Assembly: GCA_005880175.1 (NCBI GenBank)
Contig: VBJR01000025.1
Coordinates: 1-22,935 of the forward strand
Reading direction: 5' to 3'
DNA length: 22,935 nucleotides
From: Chloroflexota bacterium
Lineage (GTDB): Bacteria > Chloroflexota > Dormibacteria > Dormibacterales > Dormibacteraceae
A program made the position numbers and the translations under genes. Under the pieces are notes generated by a model. That model was not told where the DNA came from, made no database searches, and saw only the letters and a list, made by a program, of their open reading frames with translations. Below are positions 1 to 7,000 of this stretch, one piece after another; within the stretch, counting starts at the first letter, position 1; each line of letters begins with the position of its first letter.

Positions 1-2
1 GG

Positions 3-872
3 GACTGGTCGCGCTCGAGCCTGGACCGGGCGTGGGCGGCGGGTTCGGTCGGCACCGTCCGGTCCCTGGCCGCGACACCCGGCGGGACCTGCGTCGTCGC
101 GCTGGGCACTCCGCACGCCCAGCGCGGGATCAGCCTCCTGGACGACACGTCGCCGCTGGAGCGGACGGCGGGCTCTCGCGAGGTCCGGTTCTCCGTCGTG
201 CGGCGCGGCGATCAGCAGCTGCCGTGCGTCGTCCACGAGCCGCCGGTCTCCTGCCGCGGGACCGCGTTCTTCCTCCCGGGCGGCCCCCACCTGCCGATCT
301 GGGGCGACTACGCATCGCTGGCCGGCGCGCTCAACGAGGCCGGCTGGCGCGTCGTGCGCGTCAACGTGCGCTCCAGCGGCCTGCGTCAGGCCGAGTACCG
401 GCCGGTCGGGCCGGTGCGGTACGGTGTCGATGACGTGGCTGACCTGTGCGCCGTGATCGACGCGCTGGCCGACGGCCCGGTGGTCACGATGGGGATGAGC
501 TACGGCAGCTACGTCGCGGCGCTCGCCGGCGAGCTGTCGGACCGCTGCGCCGGCGTGGCGGTGCTGGGCGGCTTCCTCCATCCCGACGACCTCGCCGGGA
601 CGGCGCACGCCGGCGTCCGCCAGTTCGCCGAGTTCGCGTTCCGCGACCATCCGCCGCTCGGCGTCGACCGTCTGCGCAAGCGCTACTTCATCGCCCACGG
701 CGAGCTCGACGCCCGGATCCCCATCGCCGCGGTCGAGCGGCACCGCAGCCGGATGGACCAGGAGCTCACCTTCGTGCCGCTCGACGGCGAGGGTCACGTC
801 ATTCGTACCGATCGGGGGGCTCGCCTCACGTATCCGCCGCTGATCCGGTGGATGAGCGAGCTCGTCAGTTAG
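3..872 (+). CDS. S9 (prolyl oligopeptidase)-family serine peptidase/hydrolase, 5' end outside window
   Basis: The frame is open from the window edge to a TAG stop, giving 289 visible residues, so the true start lies upstream. The first ~70 residues look like the end of the S9 beta-propeller. An alpha/beta-hydrolase domain follows. The nucleophile elbow G-M-S-Y-G has its Ser at codon 498-500. The acid is the Asp of HGELDARIP (codon 708-710), and the base is the His of GEGH (codon 795-797). The triad order and the LPGGPH oxyanion-type loop fit family S9, which cleaves short peptides or esters, usually in the cytoplasm. A GTG at 198 could be called as a start, but it would drop the linker before the catalytic domain. 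The next gene starts 26 nt downstream with a strong SD, so this is the first visible gene of an operon. The substrate is unknown. Confidence 0.8.
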   Translation, partial: DWSRSSLDRAWAAGSVGTVRSLAATPGGTCVVALGTPHAQRGISLLDDTSPLERTAGSREVRFSVVRRGDQQLPCVVHEPPVSCRGTAFFLPGGPHLPIWGDYASLAGALNEAGWRVVRVNVRSSGLRQAEYRPVGPVRYGVDDVADLCAVIDALADGPVVTMGMSYGSYVAALAGELSDRCAGVAVLGGFLHPDDLAGTAHAGVRQFAEFAFRDHPPLGVDRLRKRYFIAHGELDARIPIAAVERHRSRMDQELTFVPLDGEGHVIRTDRGARLTYPPLIRWMSELVS

Positions 873-883
873 CGTCATTGGTG

Positions 884-893
884 AGGAGGAGGG
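884..893 (+). promoter_or_regulatory. Shine-Dalgarno site fixing the GTG start of the methyltransferase-oxidase fusion
   Basis: AGGAGGAGGG lies five nucleotides upstream of the GTG at 899. The frame is open much further upstream (to about 446), so this purine-rich site decides the start and separates the gene from the preceding hydrolase. Confidence 0.7.
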
Positions 894-898
894 AAACC

Positions 899-2791
899 GT
901 GATTGCCCAGTTGGCCGTCCCACCGCTGGTCGAGATCGCCGAGATGCGGGCTGAAGCAGAAGACTTCCACATGTCGAGCAGCCGGGAGACGGGCATGCTC
1001 CTGCGGACGCTCGCCGGGAGCAAGCCGGGCGGCCGGCTGCTGGAGCTCGGCACGGGAGTCGGCGTCGGAGCCGCATGGCTGCTGGACGGCATGGACGCCA
1101 CCGCGCGGCTGACGACCGTCGAGCTGCACCCGGAAGCGGCCGAGATCTGCCGCACCATGCTCGCGTCCGATCCCCGCGCCGAGGTCGTGGAGGCGCACGG
1201 GATCAAGTGGCTGGAGGCGTACACCGGCCCGCTGTTCGACCTGATCTTCGTCGACGTGGGCCAGCTGAAGTACGAGCGCCGCGACCTCACGCTTTCGAAG
1301 CTCGCCCCGGGCGGTCTGTTCGTCTGCGACGACGTCATCTGGTCGCCCGAATGGGATCCCGCCGTGCGCCCCAGCAAGGACCGCGTCGACAAGTTCCGGG
1401 CGGAGATCTTCGCCCAGCCCGGGTTCAACGTCACGCTGATGGACTGGGGTTCGGGCGTCTGCATCGCGAGCCGGCTGATCGACCCGGACCATCCCGAGTA
1501 CGACGGCGCCCGACGGGTCTGGAACGGGCTGGTCGACCGGCGGCCGGCCCTCGTCGCCCGCTGCTCCGGAACGGCGGACGTCGTCCAGGCGGTGCGGGTC
1601 GCGGCGGAGCGCCGCCCCGCCGTGAGCATCAGGGCCGGCGGCCACCAGGTCGCCGGCAGCGCCGTCTGCGACGGCGGCCTCGTGATCGACCTGTCCGCGA
1701 TGCGGGGCGTCCACGTCGATCCGGCGTCCCGGACCGCGCGGGTGCAGGCCGGGGTCCCGATGGGTCAGCTGGACCGCGAGACCCAGGTCTTCGGCCTGGT
1801 CACGCCCGGAGGCGATGTGCAGGGCACCGGCGTCGCCGGCCTGACCCTCGGCGGCGGGATCGGCCTGCTGGCGCGAGCGCACGGCTTGAGCTGCGACCAC
1901 CTGCGCGCGGTCGAGATCGTGACGGCTGACGGGCAGGTCCGGACGGCCGACCCGCACGAGCACCCGGATCTCCTCTGGGCGGCGCGCGGCTGCGGTCGTG
2001 GGCTCGGGGTCGTCACGAGCCTCGAGCTCGACCTCGGCGTCCTCGGCCCCATGGTCGCCATCGTCGAGGTCTACTACCCCGGGGACAGGGCGGAGCCCGT
2101 GCTGCGCGCCTGGCGCGACGCGACCGAGGCGCTGCCGGACACCGTGACGCCGATGGCGGTCCTGCGCGGCCTGCCCAGGTTCCGCCAGGTGTCGAGCGAC
2201 CTCCACGACAGGCCGGTCGTCGGCGTCGGCGCGGTCTACGCGGGTCCGCCGGCCGAGGCCGAGGCGGTGCTGGCGCCCCTGCGACGGTTGGACGATCCCG
2301 TGATCGACGCCAGCGGTGTCGTTCGCTACGAGCAGGTGCCCAGCCCCCCGGCCGTGGTGACCAGGGCCTTCATGAAGTCGCACTTCCTCAGTGAGCTCAC
2401 GGACGATGCGATCCGAACGCTGCTCGACCAGGAGGCGCGGCGGATCCGCTCGGGCACCGAGGTGGTCATCCGCACTCTCGGCGGCGCCGTCGCCCGGGTG
2501 CCGGAGGAGCGGAGCGCATACCCGCATCGCGCCGCCCGCTTCAACGTCAACGTCAACGCGATGTGGCGCGACCCGGGTCTCGACGACGCGATCCTCGACT
2601 GGTGCCGTTCGACCTGGACGGCGATGCGGCCGCATGCCGACGGCGGCGTCTACCTGAACTTCTCCGGCCTCGCGGACGAGGCCGAGGCGATGCTCGACGC
2701 GGCGTACGGCGCGAGCGCGGCCAGGGTGGACTCGATCCGCCGCCGCTACGATCCGGACGGCGTCTTCGGCCTGGCCGCCCGCCAGCCATGA
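899..2791 (+). CDS. Fused class I O-methyltransferase / berberine-bridge-like FAD-linked oxidase
   Basis: This 630-residue protein starts at a GTG behind a strong SD. Residues ~1-190 are a SAM-dependent methyltransferase of the small O-methyltransferase type: motif I LELGTGVGVG is at residues 48-57, an acidic post-I strand ends TTVELHP, and FVDV then CDDVIW occupy the usual metal/catalytic strand positions. From residue ~195 (PEYDGARRVWNG) it becomes a PCMH/FAD_binding_4 oxidase. It has the RAGGHQVAG loop with His249, the usual site of 8-alpha-histidyl FAD attachment, then TGVAGLTLGGGIG, and ends in the C-terminal BBE motif (YLNFSG...YDPDGVFGL). No Cys is seen at the second flavin-attachment site, so single covalent attachment is expected. 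The usual GGGGNFG segment reads GCGRGLG. Such enzymes perform two-electron oxidations in natural-product or sugar metabolism. The fusion suggests sequential oxidation and methylation of one substrate. The last four bases overlap the next gene (ATGA). Confidence 0.85.
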   Translation: MIAQLAVPPLVEIAEMRAEAEDFHMSSSRETGMLLRTLAGSKPGGRLLELGTGVGVGAAWLLDGMDATARLTTVELHPEAAEICRTMLASDPRAEVVEAHGIKWLEAYTGPLFDLIFVDVGQLKYERRDLTLSKLAPGGLFVCDDVIWSPEWDPAVRPSKDRVDKFRAEIFAQPGFNVTLMDWGSGVCIASRLIDPDHPEYDGARRVWNGLVDRRPALVARCSGTADVVQAVRVAAERRPAVSIRAGGHQVAGSAVCDGGLVIDLSAMRGVHVDPASRTARVQAGVPMGQLDRETQVFGLVTPGGDVQGTGVAGLTLGGGIGLLARAHGLSCDHLRAVEIVTADGQVRTADPHEHPDLLWAARGCGRGLGVVTSLELDLGVLGPMVAIVEVYYPGDRAEPVLRAWRDATEALPDTVTPMAVLRGLPRFRQVSSDLHDRPVVGVGAVYAGPPAEAEAVLAPLRRLDDPVIDASGVVRYEQVPSPPAVVTRAFMKSHFLSELTDDAIRTLLDQEARRIRSGTEVVIRTLGGAVARVPEERSAYPHRAARFNVNVNAMWRDPGLDDAILDWCRSTWTAMRPHADGGVYLNFSGLADEAEAMLDAAYGASAARVDSIRRRYDPDGVFGLAARQP

Positions 2792-3708
2792 CGCAGCGCG
2801 CCGATCGCATCCTCTCGCACCTCATGGCCGCGTACGATCGCGGCGACCTGACCGCGGTGGAGGCGTTCGCGTCGCAGCTCGGTTCGGCGCACCCGGAGCT
2901 GCAGGTGTGGTCCACGTACGTCGAGGCGGGCGTCAGGGCGCTCGGCGGCGAGCCGGACGCGGGCCTGCGCCTGCTCGCGGCGGCGGATGCCAGCGGTGGC
3001 TGGTGGAGTCCGGCTCTCCTCGCGGACCCCGCCCTGGCCACCATCTGGTCTCTGGACGACCGGATCCGGACGCGTTCGGAGGAGCGCTGGCGCGCCGCGC
3101 AGGAACGGGCCCAGGTGAGCTGGGACGTCGTCCGCCCGTCTTCGCCACCGCGGGCGGTCGTGATCTCCCTGCACGGCAACGGGCCGGCGCCGGCCGACCT
3201 CTTCGGTTCGCTGTGGGCACAGCTCGAGTCCTGCGCCACCTTCCTGGTGCGCTCGCCCCAACTCGTCGCCTGCAACGTGTACGACTGGCACGACCGCGAC
3301 CGCGCGATCGCGGACGTGCGAACCGTCGCGGGCGCGGCGAGGGCGGAGTTCGGATCGGCGGTGCCGCTGATCCTCTCCGGGCTCGGCGCGGGGGGCCGGA
3401 TCGCGATCGTGGCGGCGCTCACCGGAGCCATCGACGCCGCCGGCGCCGTGGCGTTTGCCCCCCACCTGACGCCGCTCGACGACTCGGTCGCGCGGAGCGG
3501 GCCGCGGATCTGGATCTTCCCGGGCGGGGCCGAGGCGGCGGTGACATCGTGCGAGACGTTCGCCGGGTGGGCCCGGGTCCACGGGGTGGACTGCACGGTT
3601 CGTCACGAGGACGGGATGGGACACGCGTTCCCGGTGTGCTTCCGCGCGACGGTCGCGAGCGCCATTGGCGCTATCCTCGGCGGGGATCTGCCAATCACAT
3701 CGCGTTAG
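2788..3708 (+). CDS. Alpha/beta-hydrolase-fold protein, probably lacking the catalytic nucleophile
   Basis: This 306-residue protein starts at ATG 2788, overlapping the preceding stop (ATGA), so it is probably translationally coupled. Residues ~1-110 form a helical, TPR-like N-terminal part. From about residue 125 (AVVISLHGNG) an alpha/beta-hydrolase core follows, resembling carboxylesterase/dienelactone-hydrolase relatives. The expected G-x-S-x-G elbow reads SGLGAGG, with Gly where the nucleophilic Ser should be. The acid position lies in FPGGAEA, with no clear Asp. The His region (DGMGHAFP) is kept. From family knowledge this predicts a non-hydrolytic protein, perhaps a binding or scaffold subunit or a lyase-like member. 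That is inference. It sits between the fused oxidase and an exporter, so a role with the same product is likely. Confidence 0.7.
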   Translation: MTQRADRILSHLMAAYDRGDLTAVEAFASQLGSAHPELQVWSTYVEAGVRALGGEPDAGLRLLAAADASGGWWSPALLADPALATIWSLDDRIRTRSEERWRAAQERAQVSWDVVRPSSPPRAVVISLHGNGPAPADLFGSLWAQLESCATFLVRSPQLVACNVYDWHDRDRAIADVRTVAGAARAEFGSAVPLILSGLGAGGRIAIVAALTGAIDAAGAVAFAPHLTPLDDSVARSGPRIWIFPGGAEAAVTSCETFAGWARVHGVDCTVRHEDGMGHAFPVCFRATVASAIGAILGGDLPITSR

Positions 3709-3714
3709 GAGGGG
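3707..3714 (+). promoter_or_regulatory. SD site overlapping the upstream stop codon (start of MFS-1)
   Basis: AGGAGGGG begins inside the TAG stop of the preceding gene and lies five nucleotides before ATG 3720. This arrangement favours reinitiation and ties exporter synthesis to the upstream operon genes. Confidence 0.65.
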
Positions 3715-3719
3715 ATTGC

Positions 3720-4902
3720 ATGGCGGCAACCGGGACGTCGATGAAGCCGGGCGTGTGGGCCACGTTCCGCGACTCACCGCTGGCGGCCAAGACGATCATG
3801 GTCGGCGTCGTGGTGAATCGTCTCAGCAGCTTCCTCACGATCTTCCTGGTGCTGTATGTGACAGCGCTCGGGTACTCCGTCGGCCAGGCCGTGTTCGCGC
3901 TCGGCGCCTATGGTGTCGGCGGGATCCTGGGCTCGATCGTCGGCGGCGAGATGGTCGGGCGGCTGGGCCCGCGCAACGCCGCGGCGATCAGCATGGCCGC
4001 TACAGGCGTGCTGATCGCGCTGCTGCTGCCCCTGACCAGCTATCCGCTGCTGATAGTGACGGTCACGCTGATCGGTCTCAGCGCGCAGATCTTCCGGCCG
4101 ACTTCCGCCACGCTGCTGTCGGACGTGACTCCCGACGATCGCCAGGTGATGATCTTCGCGATCTGGCGGTTCGGGCTGAACCTGGGCGGCACGATAGCGC
4201 CGCTGCTCGGCTACGGTCTGTACTACCTGGCCCACGAGCAGTACACGCTCGTGTTCCTGAGCCAGGCCGTGGTCGCCCTGGCGTACGCGGTGGCCGCGTG
4301 GCGGCTGCTGCCGACTCGCGTCACCGCGCCGGCCGCAGCGACGCCCGTGTCCGCCGGCTCTGGCGGCGGCTCCGGTTATCTGGCGGTGCTCCGCGATCGC
4401 CGCTACGCGCTGTTCGTGCTGGTGGTGCTCGTCCACACGGTCGTCTACCAGCAGTACCTGTCTACCCTGCCACTCACAGTGAACGCCGTTCACCTGAACA
4501 TCTTCTGGTACACGCTCGCGGTGTCGCTGAACGGCGCGGTGGTGATCGCCCTGGAGCTCCCGGCGACGAAGTTCACGCAGGGCTGGCCGACGCGGATCCC
4601 GATCATGATCGGGCTCGCGCTGGTCGGGATCGGCTTCGCAGTCTATGGGTTGCCGCTCGTGCCCTTCGTGATCCTGTCGGGCACGCTGCTGTGGTCGCTG
4701 GGCGAGATCGTGAGCGCGCCCTCGCTGTTCGCCTACCCGGCGATCGCCGGTGCCGGTCGCCTCAAGAGCCGGTACATCGCGGGTGTGGGTGCTGCTCGGC
4801 GCGGTCGAGGTCGTCGTGGCAGTGTGCATGCTCGGGTTGGTCCGCTCGCCGCGATCCGTCACGACGCCCGTCGAGGCGACGACCGAGCCGTCAGGCGGCT
4901 GA
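3720..4902 (+). CDS. MFS transporter (DHA-like exporter), frameshifted with a missing segment near the C terminus
   Basis: It starts at ATG 3720 behind a strong SD. About 355 residues read as a major facilitator: hydrophobic helices begin near residue 20, a GRLGPRNAA loop lies between TM2 and TM3, and a TM4-TM5 segment contains FRPTSATLLSD. A cytoplasmic linker of Ala/Pro/Gly follows TM6, then the second half. After AGRLKSRYIAG (about 4784) the frame turns into Arg-rich noise. In the +1 frame a normal last helix (WVLLGAVEVVVAVCMLG) and polar tail run to TGA 4900-4902. Between them, the loop and helix expected for TM11 are absent, so roughly 25-35 residues seem deleted together with the frame change. 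As read, the single-frame ORF would continue to 5078 with no transporter character. Family function: proton-driven export of a small molecule, probably the operon's product. Confidence 0.75.
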
Positions 4903-4904
4903 CA

Positions 4905-4927
4905 AAGCCGGCCCATCGGCTCGGCTT
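4905..4927. terminator. Possible weak bidirectional terminator between MFS-1 and luxR-type gene
   Basis: AAGCCG (4905-4910) and CGGCTT (4922-4927) form a 6-bp stem around an 11-nt loop in the 38-nt gap between convergent genes. It has no long T tract, so the assignment is tentative. Confidence 0.3.
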
Positions 4928-4940
4928 GCCCAGAGGCCGT

Positions 4941-5165
4941 TCACTCCATCGTCATGCGCGCCCAGATCGCAGCGACCGCGGCGCGGTTCTCGGCGCCGAG
5001 ACGTTTCAGCAGGCGAGCCACGTGACGATGAACCGTGTGCGGCGACAGGCCAAGTTCCAGCGCGATCTGTTTGTCTGAGTAGCCAAGAGATATCATCGCC
5101 GCGACCTGGCCGAGCCTCGTCGGCAACTCGTGGTCATCGTCGTCTCGGGTCTCCTTCGACATCAT
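4941..5165 (-). CDS. Stand-alone LuxR/GerE-type helix-turn-helix regulator (74 aa)
   Basis: Almost the entire 74-residue product is a LuxR C-terminal HTH. It reads LPTRLGQVAAMISLGYSDKQIALELGL, then SPHTVHRHVARLLKRLGAENRAAV, covering the scaffold helix, turn and recognition helix (residues ~16-68). No receiver, autoinducer, PAS or ATPase domain precedes it. An in-frame TGA lies seven codons upstream of the tandem ATG ATG, so it is not an N-terminally truncated call. The SD (AGGAGA) sits about nine nucleotides before the start. It converges on the exporter of the tailoring operon and has a good sigma70-like promoter. Family role: DNA-binding transcription regulator. Its target is not known; the neighbouring operon or the LLM gene is the obvious candidate. 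Confidence 0.85.
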   Translation of the reverse strand: MMSKETRDDDDHELPTRLGQVAAMISLGYSDKQIALELGLSPHTVHRHVARLLKRLGAENRAAVAAIWARMTME

Positions 5166-5274
5166 GCGGCTGGTTCTCCTGGATCATTTGCTGATCTCGA
5201 GCTGGTCAGCGGCTACTGGCCGAGGCGAGCGCCACGAGGGACGCTCGAAGCACGGCGATGCACGATTAAACCAT

Positions 5275-5303
5275 AGTATTTATTCGACCCGCTAAAGTGT
5301 CAA
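5275..5303 (-). promoter_or_regulatory. Sigma70-like promoter for the LuxR-type gene
   Basis: On the minus strand TTGACA (5303-5298) is followed after exactly 17 nt by AATACT (5280-5275), a 6/6 and 4/6 match to consensus. It lies in the only AT-rich patch of the region. The predicted leader before the ATG at 5165 is about 100 nt. Confidence 0.6.
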
Positions 5304-5352
5304 ACAATGACCGGCGAGTTCGTGGCGCGCGGTGAGGTATTGTTGTGCCTCG

Positions 5353-6204
5353 ATGTCGGATCGCGTGAAGCTGGCGTTGTTCGGGCTGCATCGTGGCAGC
5401 AGCGTGGACGCCGATACCATCATTCGGCGCGCCCGGCTGGCAGAGGCGGCGGGGTTCGAGGCACTCTGGGTGGGGGACCACATCGCGCTGCCCATGCACG
5501 GCGCGGACCCGGCCGAGCAGCCGCGGCTGGAAGCGCTGGTCGCGCTTGCGTACCTGGCCGCCGTGACCACACGGGTGCGGCTCGGCGTGGGGGTCATCGT
5601 GCTCCCGCAGCGGCAGCCGGTCCTCCTGGCCAAGCAGCTCACGTCGATCGACGTGCTGTCGAAGGGCCGGCTGACCGTCGGGATCGGCGTGGGGTACGTC
5701 GAGCAGGAGCTGCGGGCTCTGGGGGCGTCGCTCGCCGATCGCGGCGCCCGCGCGGACGAGTTCCTGGCCTCGATGCGCTGCCTCTGGAGCGAGCCCGTTC
5801 CGGCGTTCGCCGGCGAGTTCGTCTCCTTCGCCGACGTGATGCAGCGGCCGCTGCCGGTGCAGCGCCCGCATCCGCCGATCATCGTCGGTGGGCACTCGCC
5901 CGCCGCGTACCGCCGGGCGGTCGCGGCGGCGAACGGGTGGTACGGCTGGCAGCTCGATCCCGAGGCGACGCGCCGGGCGCTGGCCGACCTCGGCGAGACC
6001 GCCAGGCGCCACGAACGGGGGGCGCACCTCGGCCCGCTCGAGATCACGATCACCCCGCCGGCCGCCCTCGACGTCGACACCGCCCTGCGCTACGCGGACC
6101 TGGGCGTGCACCGGCTGGCCGTACAGCCCGAGACGATGGACGGAACGGCCATCGACGAGCTGGTCACCTATGCCGGCGACAAGCTGATCGGCCGTCTCGG
6201 GTAG
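5353..6204 (+). CDS. LLM-class flavin (F420-type) oxidoreductase
   Basis: This 283-residue protein starts at ATG 5353 (MSDRVKLALFG). A GTG at 5332 would add VRYCCAS and has no better SD. The TIM-barrel luciferase-like fold is visible: ARLAEAAGFEALWVGDHIALP near residues 25-45, RVRLGVGVIVLPQRQPVLLAKQLTSID, SKGRLTVGIGVGYVEQELRALG, and PPIIVGGHSPAAYRRA. The GVGV..EQELRALG segment and the lack of an FMN-reductase partner are typical of F420-dependent actinobacterial members, although FMN use cannot be excluded. These enzymes oxidise alcohols or reduce activated double bonds. A TATTGT box ends nine nucleotides before the ATG, so the mRNA may have almost no leader. The gene converges on the VOC gene with a 4-nt gap. 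Substrate unknown. Confidence 0.85.
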   Translation: MSDRVKLALFGLHRGSSVDADTIIRRARLAEAAGFEALWVGDHIALPMHGADPAEQPRLEALVALAYLAAVTTRVRLGVGVIVLPQRQPVLLAKQLTSIDVLSKGRLTVGIGVGYVEQELRALGASLADRGARADEFLASMRCLWSEPVPAFAGEFVSFADVMQRPLPVQRPHPPIIVGGHSPAAYRRAVAAANGWYGWQLDPEATRRALADLGETARRHERGAHLGPLEITITPPAALDVDTALRYADLGVHRLAVQPETMDGTAIDELVTYAGDKLIGRLG

Positions 6205-6208
6205 TCGA

Positions 6209-6807
6209 TCAGCCTTCCGAGCGAGTGACGACCGCGCCGTGCAGGCGGCCCGGGTCGAACGCGTCCCTCAGGCCCGCGAGCTCCACCGCCCGGACTTCCG
6301 TGGTCGCGCCCTCCTCCGGGCGCAGCCAGCGGGGCTCGCCCCGTTGGGGTGCGTGACGGCCTCGGGGCGCTGGGGCGGATCGTACGCGGACACGACGAAC
6401 GGGAGCCGGGCGGAGTGCGGCATCAGGTACTGGTAGCGCACCTCCTCGCCGTCGGGGCGGACCCGCATCCCGTCCATGACGGGGGAGACGTCCACGCCCG
6501 CCGCCTCCAGCCACGTCCGCGCGCCGGCCAGGTCGGTGGCGTCGGTCTCCAGCGCAACGTCGCGCCAGCCTTCGCCCGGGGCGACCCAGCGCGCCAGGCG
6601 CTCGCCCAGCGCCCCGTCGGCGGATGCGCCGACGGACGGCGGGAAGTGGGCCAGCTCGATGAACGGGCCCTCCGGGAACCAGATCAGAGCGTTGTGGGCG
6701 CGGCGCGGGTCGCTGCCCCACTCGACGGTGAAGCCGAGGTCCCTGAAGTCCTTCACCGCCTGGCCCAGGTCGTGCACCGTGCAGAGCAGGTGACTGCACC
6801 TCAGCAT
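6209..6807 (-). CDS. Glyoxalase_3-like VOC-superfamily protein, frameshifted near the C terminus
   Basis: It starts at ATG 6807 (MLRCSHLLCTVHDL); a TTG four codons upstream is less likely. The first ~155 residues show the glyoxalase/VOC pattern: SHLLCTVHDLGQAVKDFRDLGFTVEWG, NALIWFPEGPFIELA, and a second half ending YQYLMPHSARLPFVVS. After VTHPNGA (near 6340) the frame becomes Arg-rich. The -1 frame continues sensibly as EPRWLRPEEGATTEVRAVEL and stops at TGA 6211-6209. One missing base explains it. The lesion lies inside the palindromic CGGGGC-TC-GCCCCG (6330-6343), a likely sequencing trouble spot. VOC proteins are metal-dependent lyases, dioxygenases or binding proteins; no specific reaction can be assigned. 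Confidence 0.65.
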
Positions 6808-6839
6808 CGCGAGCGTCAATTACAGCAGGTTGGTCATGT

Positions 6840-6868
6840 CGAGCGCCGAAACGCCAAACGGGCGCTCG
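6840..6868. repeat. Inverted repeat / hairpin upstream of two divergent genes
   Basis: CGAGCGCC (6840-6847) and GGCGCTCG (6861-6868) form a perfect 8-bp stem with a 13-nt loop. It sits in the ~190-nt gap between the VOC-1 start and the secreted-protein start. It could be an attenuator, terminator or operator; nothing else in the sequence decides this. Confidence 0.4.
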
Positions 6869-6916
6869 GCCGGGCGAGACGAGGCCAGCCGGCGCCGCGG
6901 CAGGCGGTTGACAGTC

Positions 6917-6938
6917 CCGCGGCGTGAGCGCGCCGCGG
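6917..6938. repeat. Inverted repeat / hairpin just downstream of a TTGACA hexamer
   Basis: CCGCGGCG (6917-6924) and CGCCGCGG (6931-6938) form a perfect 8-bp stem with a 6-nt loop. It begins four bases after TTGACA (6908-6913) in the leader region of the secreted-protein gene. No credible -10 follows at 17 nt, so a promoter is not claimed. The remainder of the gap to 7001 shows only the SD. Confidence 0.4.
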
Positions 6939-7000
6939 CCGGGCGGCGCTACCCTGACGCTCGTACTCGACGCAGCGCATCCGGTGGGGAGGTGAGCCCT

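Noticed and set aside
875..2635. 586-residue minus-strand ORF opposite the methyltransferase-oxidase fusion
   Set aside because: Its composition is typical of an antisense shadow and it has no domain or ribosome-binding site; the plus-strand fusion is well supported.
5166..5352. Search for a small RiPP precursor or other peptide gene beside the tailoring operon
   Set aside because: No short ORF with an SD and a leader/core-like composition is visible here or in the operon's internal gaps; the precursor, if any, is outside the window.
6908..6913. TTGACA as the -35 of a promoter for the secreted-protein gene
   Set aside because: No acceptable -10 occurs 16-18 nt downstream; the next T-A...T-like hexamer (TACCCT at 6950) is far too distant, and a hairpin occupies the spacer.
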